Positions 22,239-32,249 of a stretch of 64,000 nt of DNA are shown piece after piece. Numbering within the stretch: the first letter of the stretch is position 1; each line of letters starts with the position of its first letter. Source of the DNA: Xenopus tropicalis (Eukaryota > Chordata > Amphibia > Anura > Pipidae); NCBI RefSeq assembly GCF_000004195.4, contig NC_030680.2:147330545-147394544 (forward strand). The letters are read 5' to 3'. The position numbers were made by a program, and so were the translations under genes. The notes beneath the pieces were generated by a model that had not been told where the DNA came from, did no database searches, and saw only the letters and a list, made by a program, of their open reading frames with translations.

Positions 22239-22673
22239 TTAAAGGAGAAGAAAAGCTACTGAGGCAGTTTCTTGCCACTTTCTGTAGAATGCTTTACCAT
22301 ACCTGGGTAAACAGCCCTAGAAACTCTCAGTGTTTGTTTAGGAATGCAGCTGCCATATTAGTTTGGTGTGACGTAACTTCCTTCTGCTACCCCAGTCTCT
22401 CACACACTGCTGGTTCCTAGCTCTTGGCTCAGATTACAGCAGGGATGGGAGGGGTAAAGAGGGAGAAGGGAGAGGGGAGGGGGAGAGAGGAATAAGCTGA
22501 GCATGCACATTCCCTGTAAGTTTGCACTAAGAGAAGGAAGTCTAATACAGACGACCATGTGTACAGAAAAGAAGGAAAGAAATGCCGTTTTCCTTTGACA
22601 GAAGACTCAGAGCAACATTACTGTGAATGTTTATTGGTGTAACATAGACCTTTTTACCTTTTTTACCTTTCAA
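22239..22673 (+). mobile_element. T2-family-type MITE (TTAAAGGAGAAG)
   Basis: Starts TTAAAGGAGAAGAAAAGCTA directly against the end of another element (GGTCTCCTTTAA) that shares the TTAA at 22239-22242. Landmarks that match the Xenopus repeat I know are ACCATACCTGGGTAAACAGC, a purine-rich GGGAGAAGGGAGAGGGGAGG block, and GACAGAAGACTCAGAGCAAC. The right end stops at TACCTTTCA without the CTCCTTTAA terminus. Confidence 0.8.
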
Positions 22674-23522
22674 TCTGTTTTAGGCAGAATAATTAATTGT
22701 TTTTGACAACTGCCCAACAGGAAATCTGCAAACGTTTCAGGTTAATATTCAGAAGAAAGACAAAATTGATGGGGCATCTATTTAATAAACATGGCGGTTT
22801 CAAAAGTTTCATCCTAAAAAAAGGTGTGAAAATACAGATCAAAGGGACTTGTGAAAATCCATTCCTTCATAACTAGGAAAAAACTATTTAAATAACAAGT
22901 CTATTATTAGAAAGTCCAAACCACAGTCATTCCGTTGCCTTAGTACATACGCCCAGTTATGTGAATAAAGCTGACAAGCTGTCTCCCGACGGCCGCGACA
23001 CATTTCTGAGTAACCTTTCTAAGGAAAAAAAAAAGCCATAATAAAAGTTCACAAAGCCATTTCCTACATAATAAAACTTGTGCAACTTTATTTACCGTTA
23101 TTCAGCCACTCTCTCTCCGCTGGTTTCTGGCCGCAATGGCTGTTATTTGTCACAGAATGTAACAGCCTTGGTCAAGAAAATAATGAGACCATCAATCATC
23201 CGCGTTTCCAGGGTGAGTAAAAAAATAAGCAATTTGTATAATAGTTTTAGGAAGACTTACTCGGAGTTTTAGTAGGAAACAGCCGGATCCAAAGCGGCCA
23301 AATTTGGTTGTAATCCCTGGGCAATACGTTAGCGAAACAGACAGAAATATCAATATACTAATTCAGGCTAATTCATTAAATTCAGAACAAGGTGAGCATG
23401 GGAACTGCAAGGCTGAAAAGGAAAATAACCACGGACTCTATTACATGAATATGTAATCAAGCACAATGTTAACTCTTGGGCTAATTTTGCACTTAGCGGA
23501 AGTCACAATTGGAGCAATACGA
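22674..23522. other. Unassigned non-coding DNA
   Basis: No gene or repeat recognised. Confidence 0.4.
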
Positions 23523-23908
23523 AGGGGCAGATTTATCAAAATGTGAGTTTAGAGTTTAGTACATAAAAACTATTTCCTATGGGATTTTTAGAAGCATTTT
23601 TTTTAGCATTTTTACGGCTCACCATTTGATAAATACGTGAATTTGAATAAAACGTGAGTGAGTTTTTATGTATTAAGCTCTAAACTCAAATTTTCCTAAA
23701 TCTAGCAAAAGTACACTTAGGGGCAGATTTATCAAAATGTGAGTTTAGAGCTTAATACTTGAAAACTCACTCATGTTCTATTCATTCCTACGGGATTTTT
23801 AGAAGTGTATTTATCAATGAGTGAGAGTTAGAACTCACCATTTGATAAACAGGCTTCTGAAAATCCCATAGGAATGATTAGAACGTGGGTGAGTTTTTAT
23901 GTATTGAG
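23523..23908. mobile_element. Palindromic MITE-like repeat (TTTATCAAAATGTGAGTTTA)
   Basis: GGGGCAGATTTATCAAAATG occurs at ~23524 and ~23719, with inverted GTTTTTATGTATTAAGCTC forms between and after. The self-complementary layout suggests foldback copies of one MITE. A fragment of it also lies near 1263. Confidence 0.65.
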
Positions 23909-23981
23909 GGTTGCCACCAGTTTTGGCCCAGACAGGCTGGTTTTCAGAAGAGCCGTCCAGGTCAAAACCTCCTGCCCTGTT
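23909..23981. mobile_element. Short dispersed-repeat fragment (GGTTGCCACC type)
   Basis: GGTTGCCACCAGTTTTGGCC and GACAGGCTGGTTTTCAG resemble, inverted, the stretch at 34630-34690. Class unknown. Confidence 0.4.
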
Positions 23982-24720
23982 TTGAGAAGTCATTGGGGGG
24001 AAGGAGATGGTAGAGAACCCCACGAGTCTACCAGAAAAGAGAAAAGGTCTTTAATTCAACACAGAAGAACTGGAATGACTGAGAAGTCATTGGGGGGAAG
24101 GAGATGGTAGAGAACCCCATGAGTCTACCAGAAAATAGAAAAGGTCTTTAATTCAACACAGAAGAACGTAGAAGAACTGGAATGACTGAGAAGTCATTGG
24201 GGGGGAAGGAGATGGTAGAGAACCCCACGAGTCTATCAGAAAAGACAAAAGGTCTTTAATTCAACACAGAAGAACGTAGAAGAACTGGAAAAGACTGAGA
24301 AGTCATTGGGGGAAGGAGATGGTAGAGAACCTCACGAGTCTATCAAAAAAGAGAAAAGGTCTTTAATTCAACACAGAAGAACTTAGAAGAACTGGAATGA
24401 CTGAGAAGTCATTGGGGGGAAGGAGATGGTAGAGAACCTCACGAGTCTATCAGAGAAGAGAAAAGGTCTTTAATTCAACACAGAAGAACGCAGAAGAACT
24501 GGAATGACTGAGAAGTCATTGGGGGGAAGGAGATGGTAGAGAACCTCATGAGTCTATCAAAAAAGAGAAAAGGTCTTTAATTCAACACAGAAGAACGCAG
24601 AAGAACTGGAATGACTGAGAAGTCATTGGGGGGAAGGAGATGGTAGAGAACCACATGAGTCTATCAAAAAAGAGAAAAGGTCTTTAATTCAACACAGAAG
24701 AACGTAGAAGAACCAGAAAG
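23982..24720 (+). repeat. 107-bp tandem array
   Basis: Seven units starting GAGAAGTCATTGGGGGGAAG at about 23982, 24081, 24188, 24297, 24403, 24510 and 24617. Each continues with GGTAGAGAACCCCACGAGTC and GGTCTTTAATTCAACACAGA. Units differ by a few substitutions and a 9-bp indel (GAACGTAGA). I see no other copy in the window. Confidence 0.93.
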
Positions 24721-25896
24721 CAGTAAGCACGTTCTTTAGCATGGAATATGTGAGTAAGAGGCACAAAGCTCTACTTCATGGAATTTTAATTAAATAAAAT
24801 GCTGATAAAAGCTATTTCCTGTCATATATTCTCAGAAATGCACTCTTTAGGGTCAGTCTTCTGGGGGCCCATATGAAGCGGAAGCCATGATTTATATATT
24901 ATTCTACCGAGATATCATAAAAAGTTACACTAATTGTAGGTCAATTAAAGACTTTCTTTCTAATTTTTCCTGCATAGCTCCCACAGATAACGACACATTC
25001 GACCCAGAAATGTTTCATCTCCAATAGGAGCAACTTTTACCTCTGTTTGTAATGGTGACCTCGCCCGAACAGGGGCTTTTTTGTACTTGATTAACAAAGC
25101 GTCGAACTCTGCGTGTGATATTTAGTGCAGCATGATTTTTAATTATGAATACATATCTTGGTGATGAAAGGAAAAAAAACGATGTTTGGCAAAGAGATGT
25201 CAGAATGCAACTGAAAAGCCCACATCCCTCGTGGATAAACGAAGAGATCAAAGTTTTCTTTTATTAGATATATAAAACGGTGTCTTAAGCACAGAGTTGA
25301 AAGGAGGCATTTGCATTTAAATGGAAAGATTAATGGCTCTAATGCGCCAAGCCTATCTGAAATAATTTTTGTCATAAAAAATATATGTAGGCAAGATTAT
25401 TTTTTAATACTTCGATATACCTTGCGCATGTTGTGCCGGTTTAGTCGGATCCCATTTAGTCTAGTCACAGAACTAATTAAATGAAATCTAAAAACCCCAT
25501 AGATTACCCGGGATAATAAGGGGGGCCTCTTGAAAGAACGGCTAATCTTCTCAAAGGTCTTTTGTTCTTCAGTAAAATGATAATGCTGTAGATCTAAGGT
25601 CTAGGAGCCCGATTCAAATGCAGAATGTATTAGGGATATAAGAAGGTCAAGACAAATTTGCCAATGAGGGATATGATTGGCTGCTGAAAAGTCTAACGTG
25701 GACAATTAGCCAACGGTAGTCTTTGATTGGCTGGACCTTGGCTTTGTGTTTCTAACATAAAATAACAATAAGATGAATTACTGTTGTGTCTCCAGTGACT
25801 AGGACTTCAAAGAGGAGCATATGCTGGAAGATCTTGGGAATAACATCAAATATGTCTTGTTGCTCACTAGTCCACAGAACTCAAATAGATCAGCGC
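24721..25896. other. Unassigned non-coding DNA, possibly conserved
   Basis: No repeat recognised. Near 25308 an octamer-like ATTTGCAT overlaps an AT-rich palindrome ATTTAAAT and is followed by GATTAATGG. This is only a sequence observation. Confidence 0.35.
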
Positions 25897-26603
25897 TAGT
25901 GATGAGCGCAATTTTTCACCAGGCATAGTTTCGCTGTGAAATTCTGCATTTCACCATTAGCAGATTTTTTTGCAATAGATCCTATAACCTAAACCCCCCT
26001 AAACACTCACTAACCACTGGTTTTCACCTCTCACTCTGCACTTACTGTCACTTTACACACCTACATGAACTCTAACACCATTCTAGTTACCCTGACCTTA
26101 TGTCTCAGCCCTCCCTTTTAGAATGTAAGCTCTTGCGAGCAGGGCCCTCCCCCTAGTGTCTCCGATCCTCATCCAACGTAACCGCAAACCATTTTTGTGA
26201 ATTGTTTATATGTACATGTTAACTGTTCTGTCTTTTGTACCCCTCTATTCTGTAAAGCGCTGTGTAAATTGATGGCGCTATATAAATAATAATAATACCA
26301 AAAAAAATTGCCTCAAAAAAAATTGTCAAGTGAGGAAAAAGTTGCGTCAAAAAAGTCACGGTCCCATCAAAAAAGTTGCGTCAAAAAAAGTTGCATGCGT
26401 CAAAAAAGTTCTGCAGTATTGTCTTTTTATCTTTTTCTCTGATATTAACAAAATATATATAAAAAAAATTCATTGAGACAAAAGTCGCCACAACAAATGT
26501 TGCCAAGAAAAAATGTCACTGAGACAAAAAAGTTGCTGCAAAAAAAACCCACCCATTGACTTTAATGCATTTGAAGTCAGAAAAAACATTATTGTTCTCT
26601 GTA
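25897..26603. mobile_element. Family A MITE, degraded, split by a retroposon
   Basis: Starts TAGTGATGAGCGCAATTTTT and reads CACCAGGCAT, then is interrupted at about 25976. It resumes at 26299 with family A-like interior (AAAAAGTTGCGTCAAAAAAG repeats). The right terminus is missing; the next A element starts at 26612. Confidence 0.7.
25976..26298 (+). mobile_element. SINE/LINE-tail retroposon inside family A MITE
   Basis: Contains AGAATGTAAGCTCTTGCGAG, CAGGGCCCTCCCC and, near the end, TAAAGCGCTGTGTAAATTGA, TGGCGCTATATAA and an ATAATAATA tail. The microsatellite tail and plus-strand order fit a target-primed retroposon copy. Family not assigned; no coding region remains. Confidence 0.65.
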
Positions 26604-26611
26604 TTCTTCCT

Positions 26612-27298
26612 TACCGATGAGTAGTGAAGAGCGAATGTTTTTGCAAGGCAAGGATTTGCAGCGAATTTCCGCATTTCGCCAATGGTGAATTGTTTCGTGA
26701 ATCGTCAGTGAAAATTTGCAGCGGAAAAATTCCTCGTGCGTCAAAAAAATTTGTTGCATGTCAAACTGGGCGTGGTCTCGTCAAAAAAGGGCACGGTCAC
26801 ATCAAAATACCGTGGGGGCTTAAAAGGGCAACAAAAAAAAAATTTGCACGGCAAATGCGTTTCACATATTTATCACCGTTTCGCGGATTTTCTTGCCGTT
26901 TCGCGAATTTTTTGGCGAAGCAAAATGGGACAGATTTGCTCATCAATACTGATGAGCAATTTTTTTTTTTTTTGCCAGGCATGGATTCGCAGCGAAATCC
27001 CACATTTTGACAATTTTTCACAAAGCTGCAGCAAAAATTTGCAATGGAAAAAAAAGTTGCCAAAACAAAAAAGTTGCCACGAAAAAATGTCAGACAAACA
27101 AGTTGCTGCAAAAATCCCACGCATTGACTGAAGTCAGAAAAAACTCTTGGTTCACTTTAATGCATTTGGAGTAAAAAAAAAAACAGTTGTGTGTAAAAAA
27201 ATTATTTAAAAATTGTTGGAATGTGTTTTGCGAATTTTTCTGGGTTTTTTTTAGCATTTTCGCTAATATTTCGGCAAAACAGGATTCGCTCATCACTA
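26612..27298. mobile_element. Composite of two family A MITEs with one perfect target duplication
   Basis: Outer left end TACCGATGAG, a second left end TAGTGAAGAGCGAATG at 26622, an internal junction ATCAATACTGATGAGC at ~26943, and an outer right end GCTCATCACTA at 27298. TTCTTCCT flanks the whole at 26604-26611 and 27299-27306. Both copies contain interior with CGTCAAAAAA-type stretches. This fits mobilisation as one unit, or insertion of one copy into the end of another. Confidence 0.88.
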
Positions 27299-27306
27299 TT
27301 CTTCCT

Positions 27307-28034
27307 AACTGTGCAGTCTGCATTGAGATAACCACAGAGCACTACGACTAAAATGGCGCCCAAATTCAAAGACTGGGAAATGAAAAAAACAAAGGAGAAA
27401 AATGTCTTTCTCTCGCCAGATCCTGACTATAGTCGGGCGGGGGTTGTGTTGTGCACAGCTACTGTCTGCTCTTAACAAAACCTGAGATCTAATCACACCT
27501 ATTTGGGTGCCAACCAGTAGAAATACTCTTAGCACCCCCCAAGGTAGGTGCCGCCATGGCAGAAAGGGAGAAATACATCAGAAATGTCATTAAACTTGCA
27601 AATTGGTTTCTCTGACACAAATTTCGCATTTATTCACGTTAATTTCGAGCGCAGCCGGAGCGACGGCGTTGGGCGCATTCACACCTGCTGTTTCTCCTCT
27701 AACCTCGCTCTTTACCTAATAACGGTATCGCTGCAAAACATTCAAATATAATTTAGCCGCAAGTTCTTTTCATGTTTTCAGAGATGTAACATTTCAAATA
27801 TCACGTCTTAAAAAAAGAAAAAAGGAGCCAAGAAGGACCGGCTGGTAGAACAATTAATTAGCGAATAATCAGAGAGAAAGTTTGAGATGTTACGTTTTCC
27901 GCGGCTTCTTCCAAGAACTTTGAAATGTATCATTATTTCAAGAAATACCTGTATATCGGAAAGGCTATCCGAGGTAATGCCTCTTCCTTGGATTTCCCAG
28001 CAAACTCAATCCAGTCCCAGCTACACGTCTTCTA
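27307..28034. other. Unassigned non-coding DNA
   Basis: Nothing recognised. Confidence 0.4.
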
Positions 28035-29531
28035 TAGTTATGGGCGAAATGTTTCCCCAGGCATGGATTCGCCTCCGAAAATTGTCGCAAGAATAGTCGC
28101 AGGCGTCAAAAGAATAGTCGAGCGGGCAAAATTGTCGCATGAATAGTTGTAGGCGTCAAAAGAATAGTCACGCATGCAAAATTGTCGCAAGAATAGTCGA
28201 AGGCGGCAAAAGAATAGTCACGCTTCCAAAATTGTCGCGACAATAGTCGCGGGCATCAAAAGAATAGTCGCGCAGCCAAAATTGTCACATGAATAGTTGT
28301 AAGTGTCAAAAAAATAGTCACGCATGCAAAATTGTCGCAAGAATAGTCGCAGGCGTCAAAAGAATAGTCACGCAGCCAAAATTGTTACAAGAATAGTCAC
28401 AGGCGTCAAAAGAATAGTCGTGCGTCCAAAATTGTCACAAGAATAGTCGCAGGCGTCAAAAGAATAGTCGTGCGTCCAAAATTGTCACAAGAATAGTCAC
28501 AGGCATCAAAAGAATAGTTGCGGCCAAAATTGTCACAAGAATAGTCGCAGGCGTCAAAAGAATAGTCGCGCGGCCAAAATTGTCACAAGAATAGTCGCAG
28601 GCGTCAAAAGAATAGTCGTGCATCCAAAATTGTCACAAGAAAAGTCGCAGGCATCAAAAGAATAGTCGCGTGGCCAAAATTGTCACAAGAATAGTCGCAG
28701 GCGTCAAAGGAATAGTCGCGCGGCCAAAATTGTCACAAGAATAGTCGCAGGCGTCAAAAGAATAGTCGCGCGTCCAAAATTGTCACAAGAATAGTCGCAG
28801 GCATCAAAACAATAGTCGCGGCCAAAATTGTCGCAAGAATAGTCGCAGGCGTCAAAAGAATAGTCGCGCGGCCAAAATTGTCACAAGAATAGTCGCAGGC
28901 GTCAAAAGAATAGTCGTGCGTCCAAAATTGTCACAAGAATAGTCGCAGGCATCAAAACAATAGTCGCGGTCAAAATAGTCACAAGAATAGTCGCAGGCAT
29001 CAAAAGAATAGTCGCGCGGGCAAAATTGTCACAAGAATAGTCTCAGGCGTCAAAAGAATAGTCGCGCGGCCAAAATTGTCACAAGAATAGTCACAGGCAT
29101 CAAAAGAATAGTCGCGCGGCCAAAATTGTCACAAGAATAGTCGCAGGCGTCAAAAGAATAGTCGCGCATCCAAAATTGTCACAAGAATAGTCGCAGGCGT
29201 CAAAAGAATAGTCGTGCGGCCAAAATTGTCACAAGAATAGTCGCAGGCGTCAAAAGAATAGTCGCGCGGCCAAAATTGTCACAAGAATAGTCGCAGGCGT
29301 CAAAAGAATAGTCGCGCGGCCAAAATTGTCACAAGAATAGTCGCAGGCGTCAAAAGAAAAGTCGTGCGTCCAAAATTGTCGCAAGATTAGTCGCGGGCAT
29401 TAAAAGAATAGTCGCAGGCGTCAAAAGTATAGTCACGGGCGGCAATTTTTTTTCCACACAACATTTTCGATGTTTCACGAATCTTTTGAAAGATTCGCAA
29501 ATTTATTGGCAAAGCGAAACTGGACAGATTC
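28035..29531. mobile_element. Family A MITE greatly enlarged by a 50-bp array
   Basis: Left end TAGTTATGGGCGAAATG with CAGGCATGGATTCGC; right part CACGAATCTTTTGAAAGATT up to GGACAGATTC. The last bases of the right terminus are missing because it is fused to the next A copy at the shared GATTCTGTCC. About 1.36 kb of the 1.5 kb is the array. Confidence 0.85.
28080..29440. repeat. 50-bp array in family A MITE
   Basis: About 27 units of TTGTCACAAGAATAGTCGCA, GGCGTCAAAAGAATAGTCG and CGCGGCCAAAA at an exact 50-bp spacing (for example 28681, 28731). Each unit contains two AGAATAGTCG submotifs, so it looks like a dimer of the ~21-bp unit seen in other A copies. Confidence 0.93.
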
Positions 29532-30040
29532 TGTCCTGTTTCGCTTCACTGAAAAATTTGCCGAACTGCTGAAAATGCACAAAACTTTTTTGACTCAAGC
29601 AACTTTTTTTGACGTGACCGCGCAGAGTTGGACTGGGCTGATGGGGCACCAGGAAAAATCCTGTTGGGTCTAGCCCTATGGGGCCCTCCTGGCAAAGACC
29701 TAATCCCTGCCCGAAATTCCCAAAGCCGCCGGTCTCCCTCCCCCAATGCGCTGAAGGTAAGTTTAATTTATGTGCACATGGAGGAGGGGGCCGGATGGGT
29801 GGTGGGGGATGTGAAGGCTGTGGTGGGGGCCTATTGGGGGGGTGCAGGGGCCCGTGAGCCAGTAGCCCCCGGTGGGCCCTGCATCCCCCCCAGTCCGACC
29901 CTGTGCCCGTGACTTTTTTGACATGACCACAACTGATTTGATATGATTGCAACTGTTTTTGATGCAACTTTTTCCTCATTTGGAAAAATTTTGCAGCAGT
30001 TTCATGAAAAAAAAATTTCCAATGGTGAAAGGTGGAATTT
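29532..30040. mobile_element. Family A MITE split by a family B element
   Basis: Begins TGTCCTGTTTCGCTTCACTG (left terminus lost in the fusion) and ends near TTTCCAATGGTGAAAGG and TGCTGTGAATCC. Interior has GACGTGACC-type phrases on both sides of the B element at 29623-29903. Confidence 0.75.
29623..29903. mobile_element. Family B hAT-like MITE nested in family A
   Basis: CAGAGTTGGACTGGG to CCCAGTCCGACCCTG, 281 bp. Flanks TGACCGCG and TGCCCGTG match at 6 of 8. Interior G+C-rich as in other B copies. Confidence 0.88.
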
Positions 30041-30132
30041 TGCTGTGAATCCAATCTTCTTTATTAAAATATTTGGACTTTTTTTTATAACTAGTGATGA
30101 GCTTTAACATATTTTGCACTTGAGGGAAAGGA

Positions 30133-30504
30133 TAGTGATGAGCGAATTTTTTTGCCAGGCATGCATTCGCAGGGAATTTCAGCATTTCGCCAGTGTTTTG
30201 CGAAACTTACGTGAAAATTCGTTTGTGGAAAAATTTGTCGCACAGAATTTTTTTGTTGCGCATCAAACTGGGCGCAGTTGCACCAAAAAAGGGTGCGGTC
30301 GTGTCAAATTGGGTGTAAAAAAAGGCGTGGTCGCATCAAAATTGGGCGCGGTTGCGTCAAAAGCGGGCAACAGGAATAGACAAAAAAAAGACGCAAGCGA
30401 CAAAAAAACGCGGGTGACAAAAAAATCGTGCAATAAATGCATTTCAAGAATTTTTCGCCGTTTCGCGAATTTTAGGGCGAAACGGAAAAGATTCGATCAT
30501 CACA
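30133..30504. mobile_element. Family A MITE
   Basis: TAGTGATGAGCGAATTTTTT with CCAGGCATGCATTCGC to AGATTCGATCATCACAA. Flanks GGAAAGGA and GTGAAGGA match at 6 of 8. Interior contains GGGCGCAGTTGCACC and a short run of GCGACAAAAAAA units. Confidence 0.87.
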
Positions 30505-30918
30505 AGTGAAGGACCACCGGCACCCATTCATTGCCTCAAGCACTTGTATATTGAGAGTCACAATCCAACTTTCAACACCATAGCGAGGGCAGAACTGAGA
30601 GAAAGGGTTGCTAATGTTAAAGTGCCATACATGGGAAGATTCACTCGTTTGGTGAGGTCGCCAAGTGAGCAGATCTACCGATATGTAGACCTGAAGGTGG
30701 GCGATATCAGGCGAATTTGAATTACAATGGCAGGCATAGGGTCTGTCAAATCAATAAACCGATGCGGCCTCCAATCCGATGGAAAATCAAACCTGCCCGA
30801 TCAAGCCAATTGAAGACCAGATCCTGGTCGAGTAGACCCATCAAGGGGTGCCCATAGATGGGCAGATACGTTGCCAAATCGGTCTAAAGGACCAGCAATA
30901 AGGTGTATGGGCACTTAA
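30505..30918. mobile_element. Family G MITE remnant
   Basis: From about 30651 it is collinear with the element at 56660-56933: TTGGTGAGGTCGCC, CAATCCGATGGAAAATCAAA, CCTGCCCGATCAAG, GGGCAGATACGTTGCC and TATGGGCAC. The bases before 30651 may be diverged element or flank. Terminal repeats are worn. Confidence 0.65.
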
Positions 30919-32159
30919 AATTGCTCTGTCGGATAGAAGATGGAAAAAGGTGATGTTATCAAAAATGGGTTATCGTTATATTGGGTTGCGACCTCTTCAG
31001 TTTTGATCTGAACAGTTCGGTTTTTCAACTGGGTCTCAACTGTCTGTTTGGTTTTCAGAGTTGTGAAACCCAGCCAATTGCATCTCATGATGCAATTACC
31101 CGACTTCGGCATCATAATCCCACCGACATAACCGTGATCGCCTCTGATGCCATCATGCCCACGTCCAACATCACTACCCCGCCCCATTGCCAACTGCCCC
31201 GCCCCCCTTTGTTTGGGTTTAGCCTCTGGCAAAGGTGCCAACCCTACCATTATATATATATTAAAAATATATATATATTTTCCTTGATAAACAGTAATTC
31301 AGTTTGTATTCAGTACCCAACCCCGCGCCTGATCTGCTGACCTTTTTTCTCTGCCCGATACCCATTAGAAACGACAAACGTAAAGGACTATGGCTCGGAT
31401 TTAGACTGAAGGTCAGATATATCAACATGGTCTCATCTCTTCATTCTCGTATAAAGCGAAGGATTTTTAACCCTCCATCAAAAGCCATTCTCGCCGGCAT
31501 ACAAACAAACAGAAAAAAATCCTAACGAGTCGTATTTGTGTAGCCATTTTCCTCCCTGGCCGACGCGTCGACCTCCAGAACTCGCGCTTCGTATTCATCC
31601 ATAATCCCAATGGTCTGGCTGCGGAACGTCGGTTTATGAAGCTCCTATGTGTGTGTATTTTTAGCTCCGCGCTTGTGACATTTTGTACGAAGTCTGCAAC
31701 AATTACAAAGAAGCGAATTGTGCGGAGAGACTTGTTTCTACAGGGCATACAGTGACAACGCCAGACACGAGGCTCGCGCTCCTTTCTCTTGTCAGTACAA
31801 TGATTTTAATGAGAACATGAGGTTTTTATAAAAGTGTAGTTACCCTTGTGTTGGATTTGTTTTCCAAAACTCTCGACACTTGCCCATCGCCAAAGGCATT
31901 TAGGCCTTGATTCTGGAGGAATTTCGGAAGCCAATCTCCTTGCAATTGAAATTTGAAAGGATTAAGGAAAAAAAAGAATTCCTATGGGAAGTGTGCACTT
32001 CTACTATAACATATAGCTCGTCGGAAATCTTCTTATAGGGGTAGTTGACGTTTAAGTTAACTTTTAATATGTTATAGAATGGCCAACTTTTCAATTGGTC
32101 TTCATTTTTTATAACTGAATATTATAGGTGCTTTCTATCAGAGTAATAGTAAATAGAAT
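30919..32159. other. Unassigned non-coding DNA
   Basis: A foldback TA-rich stretch lies at about 31246-31279. CpG dinucleotides are more frequent around 31480-31780. No exon recognised in either strand. Confidence 0.4.
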
Positions 32160-32245
32160 AGAATCTGTCCTGTTTCGCCATAAAATTTGCGAAACGTCTT
32201 TTTTTTTGTCACCCGCGCTTTTTTTGACGTGACTGCACCCACTTT
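32160..32245. mobile_element. Family A fragment
   Basis: AGAATCTGTCCTGTTTCGCC, AAATTTGCGAAACG and GACGTGACTGCACCC are family A subterminal sequence with the terminus and the other end lost. Confidence 0.7.
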
Positions 32246-32249
32246 TAGG

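Noticed and set aside
28080..29440. CRISPR-like appearance of regularly spaced 50-bp repeats (also the 41-bp and 45-bp arrays)
   Set aside because: Units are contiguous without unique spacers, and the sequence is vertebrate. No cas genes.
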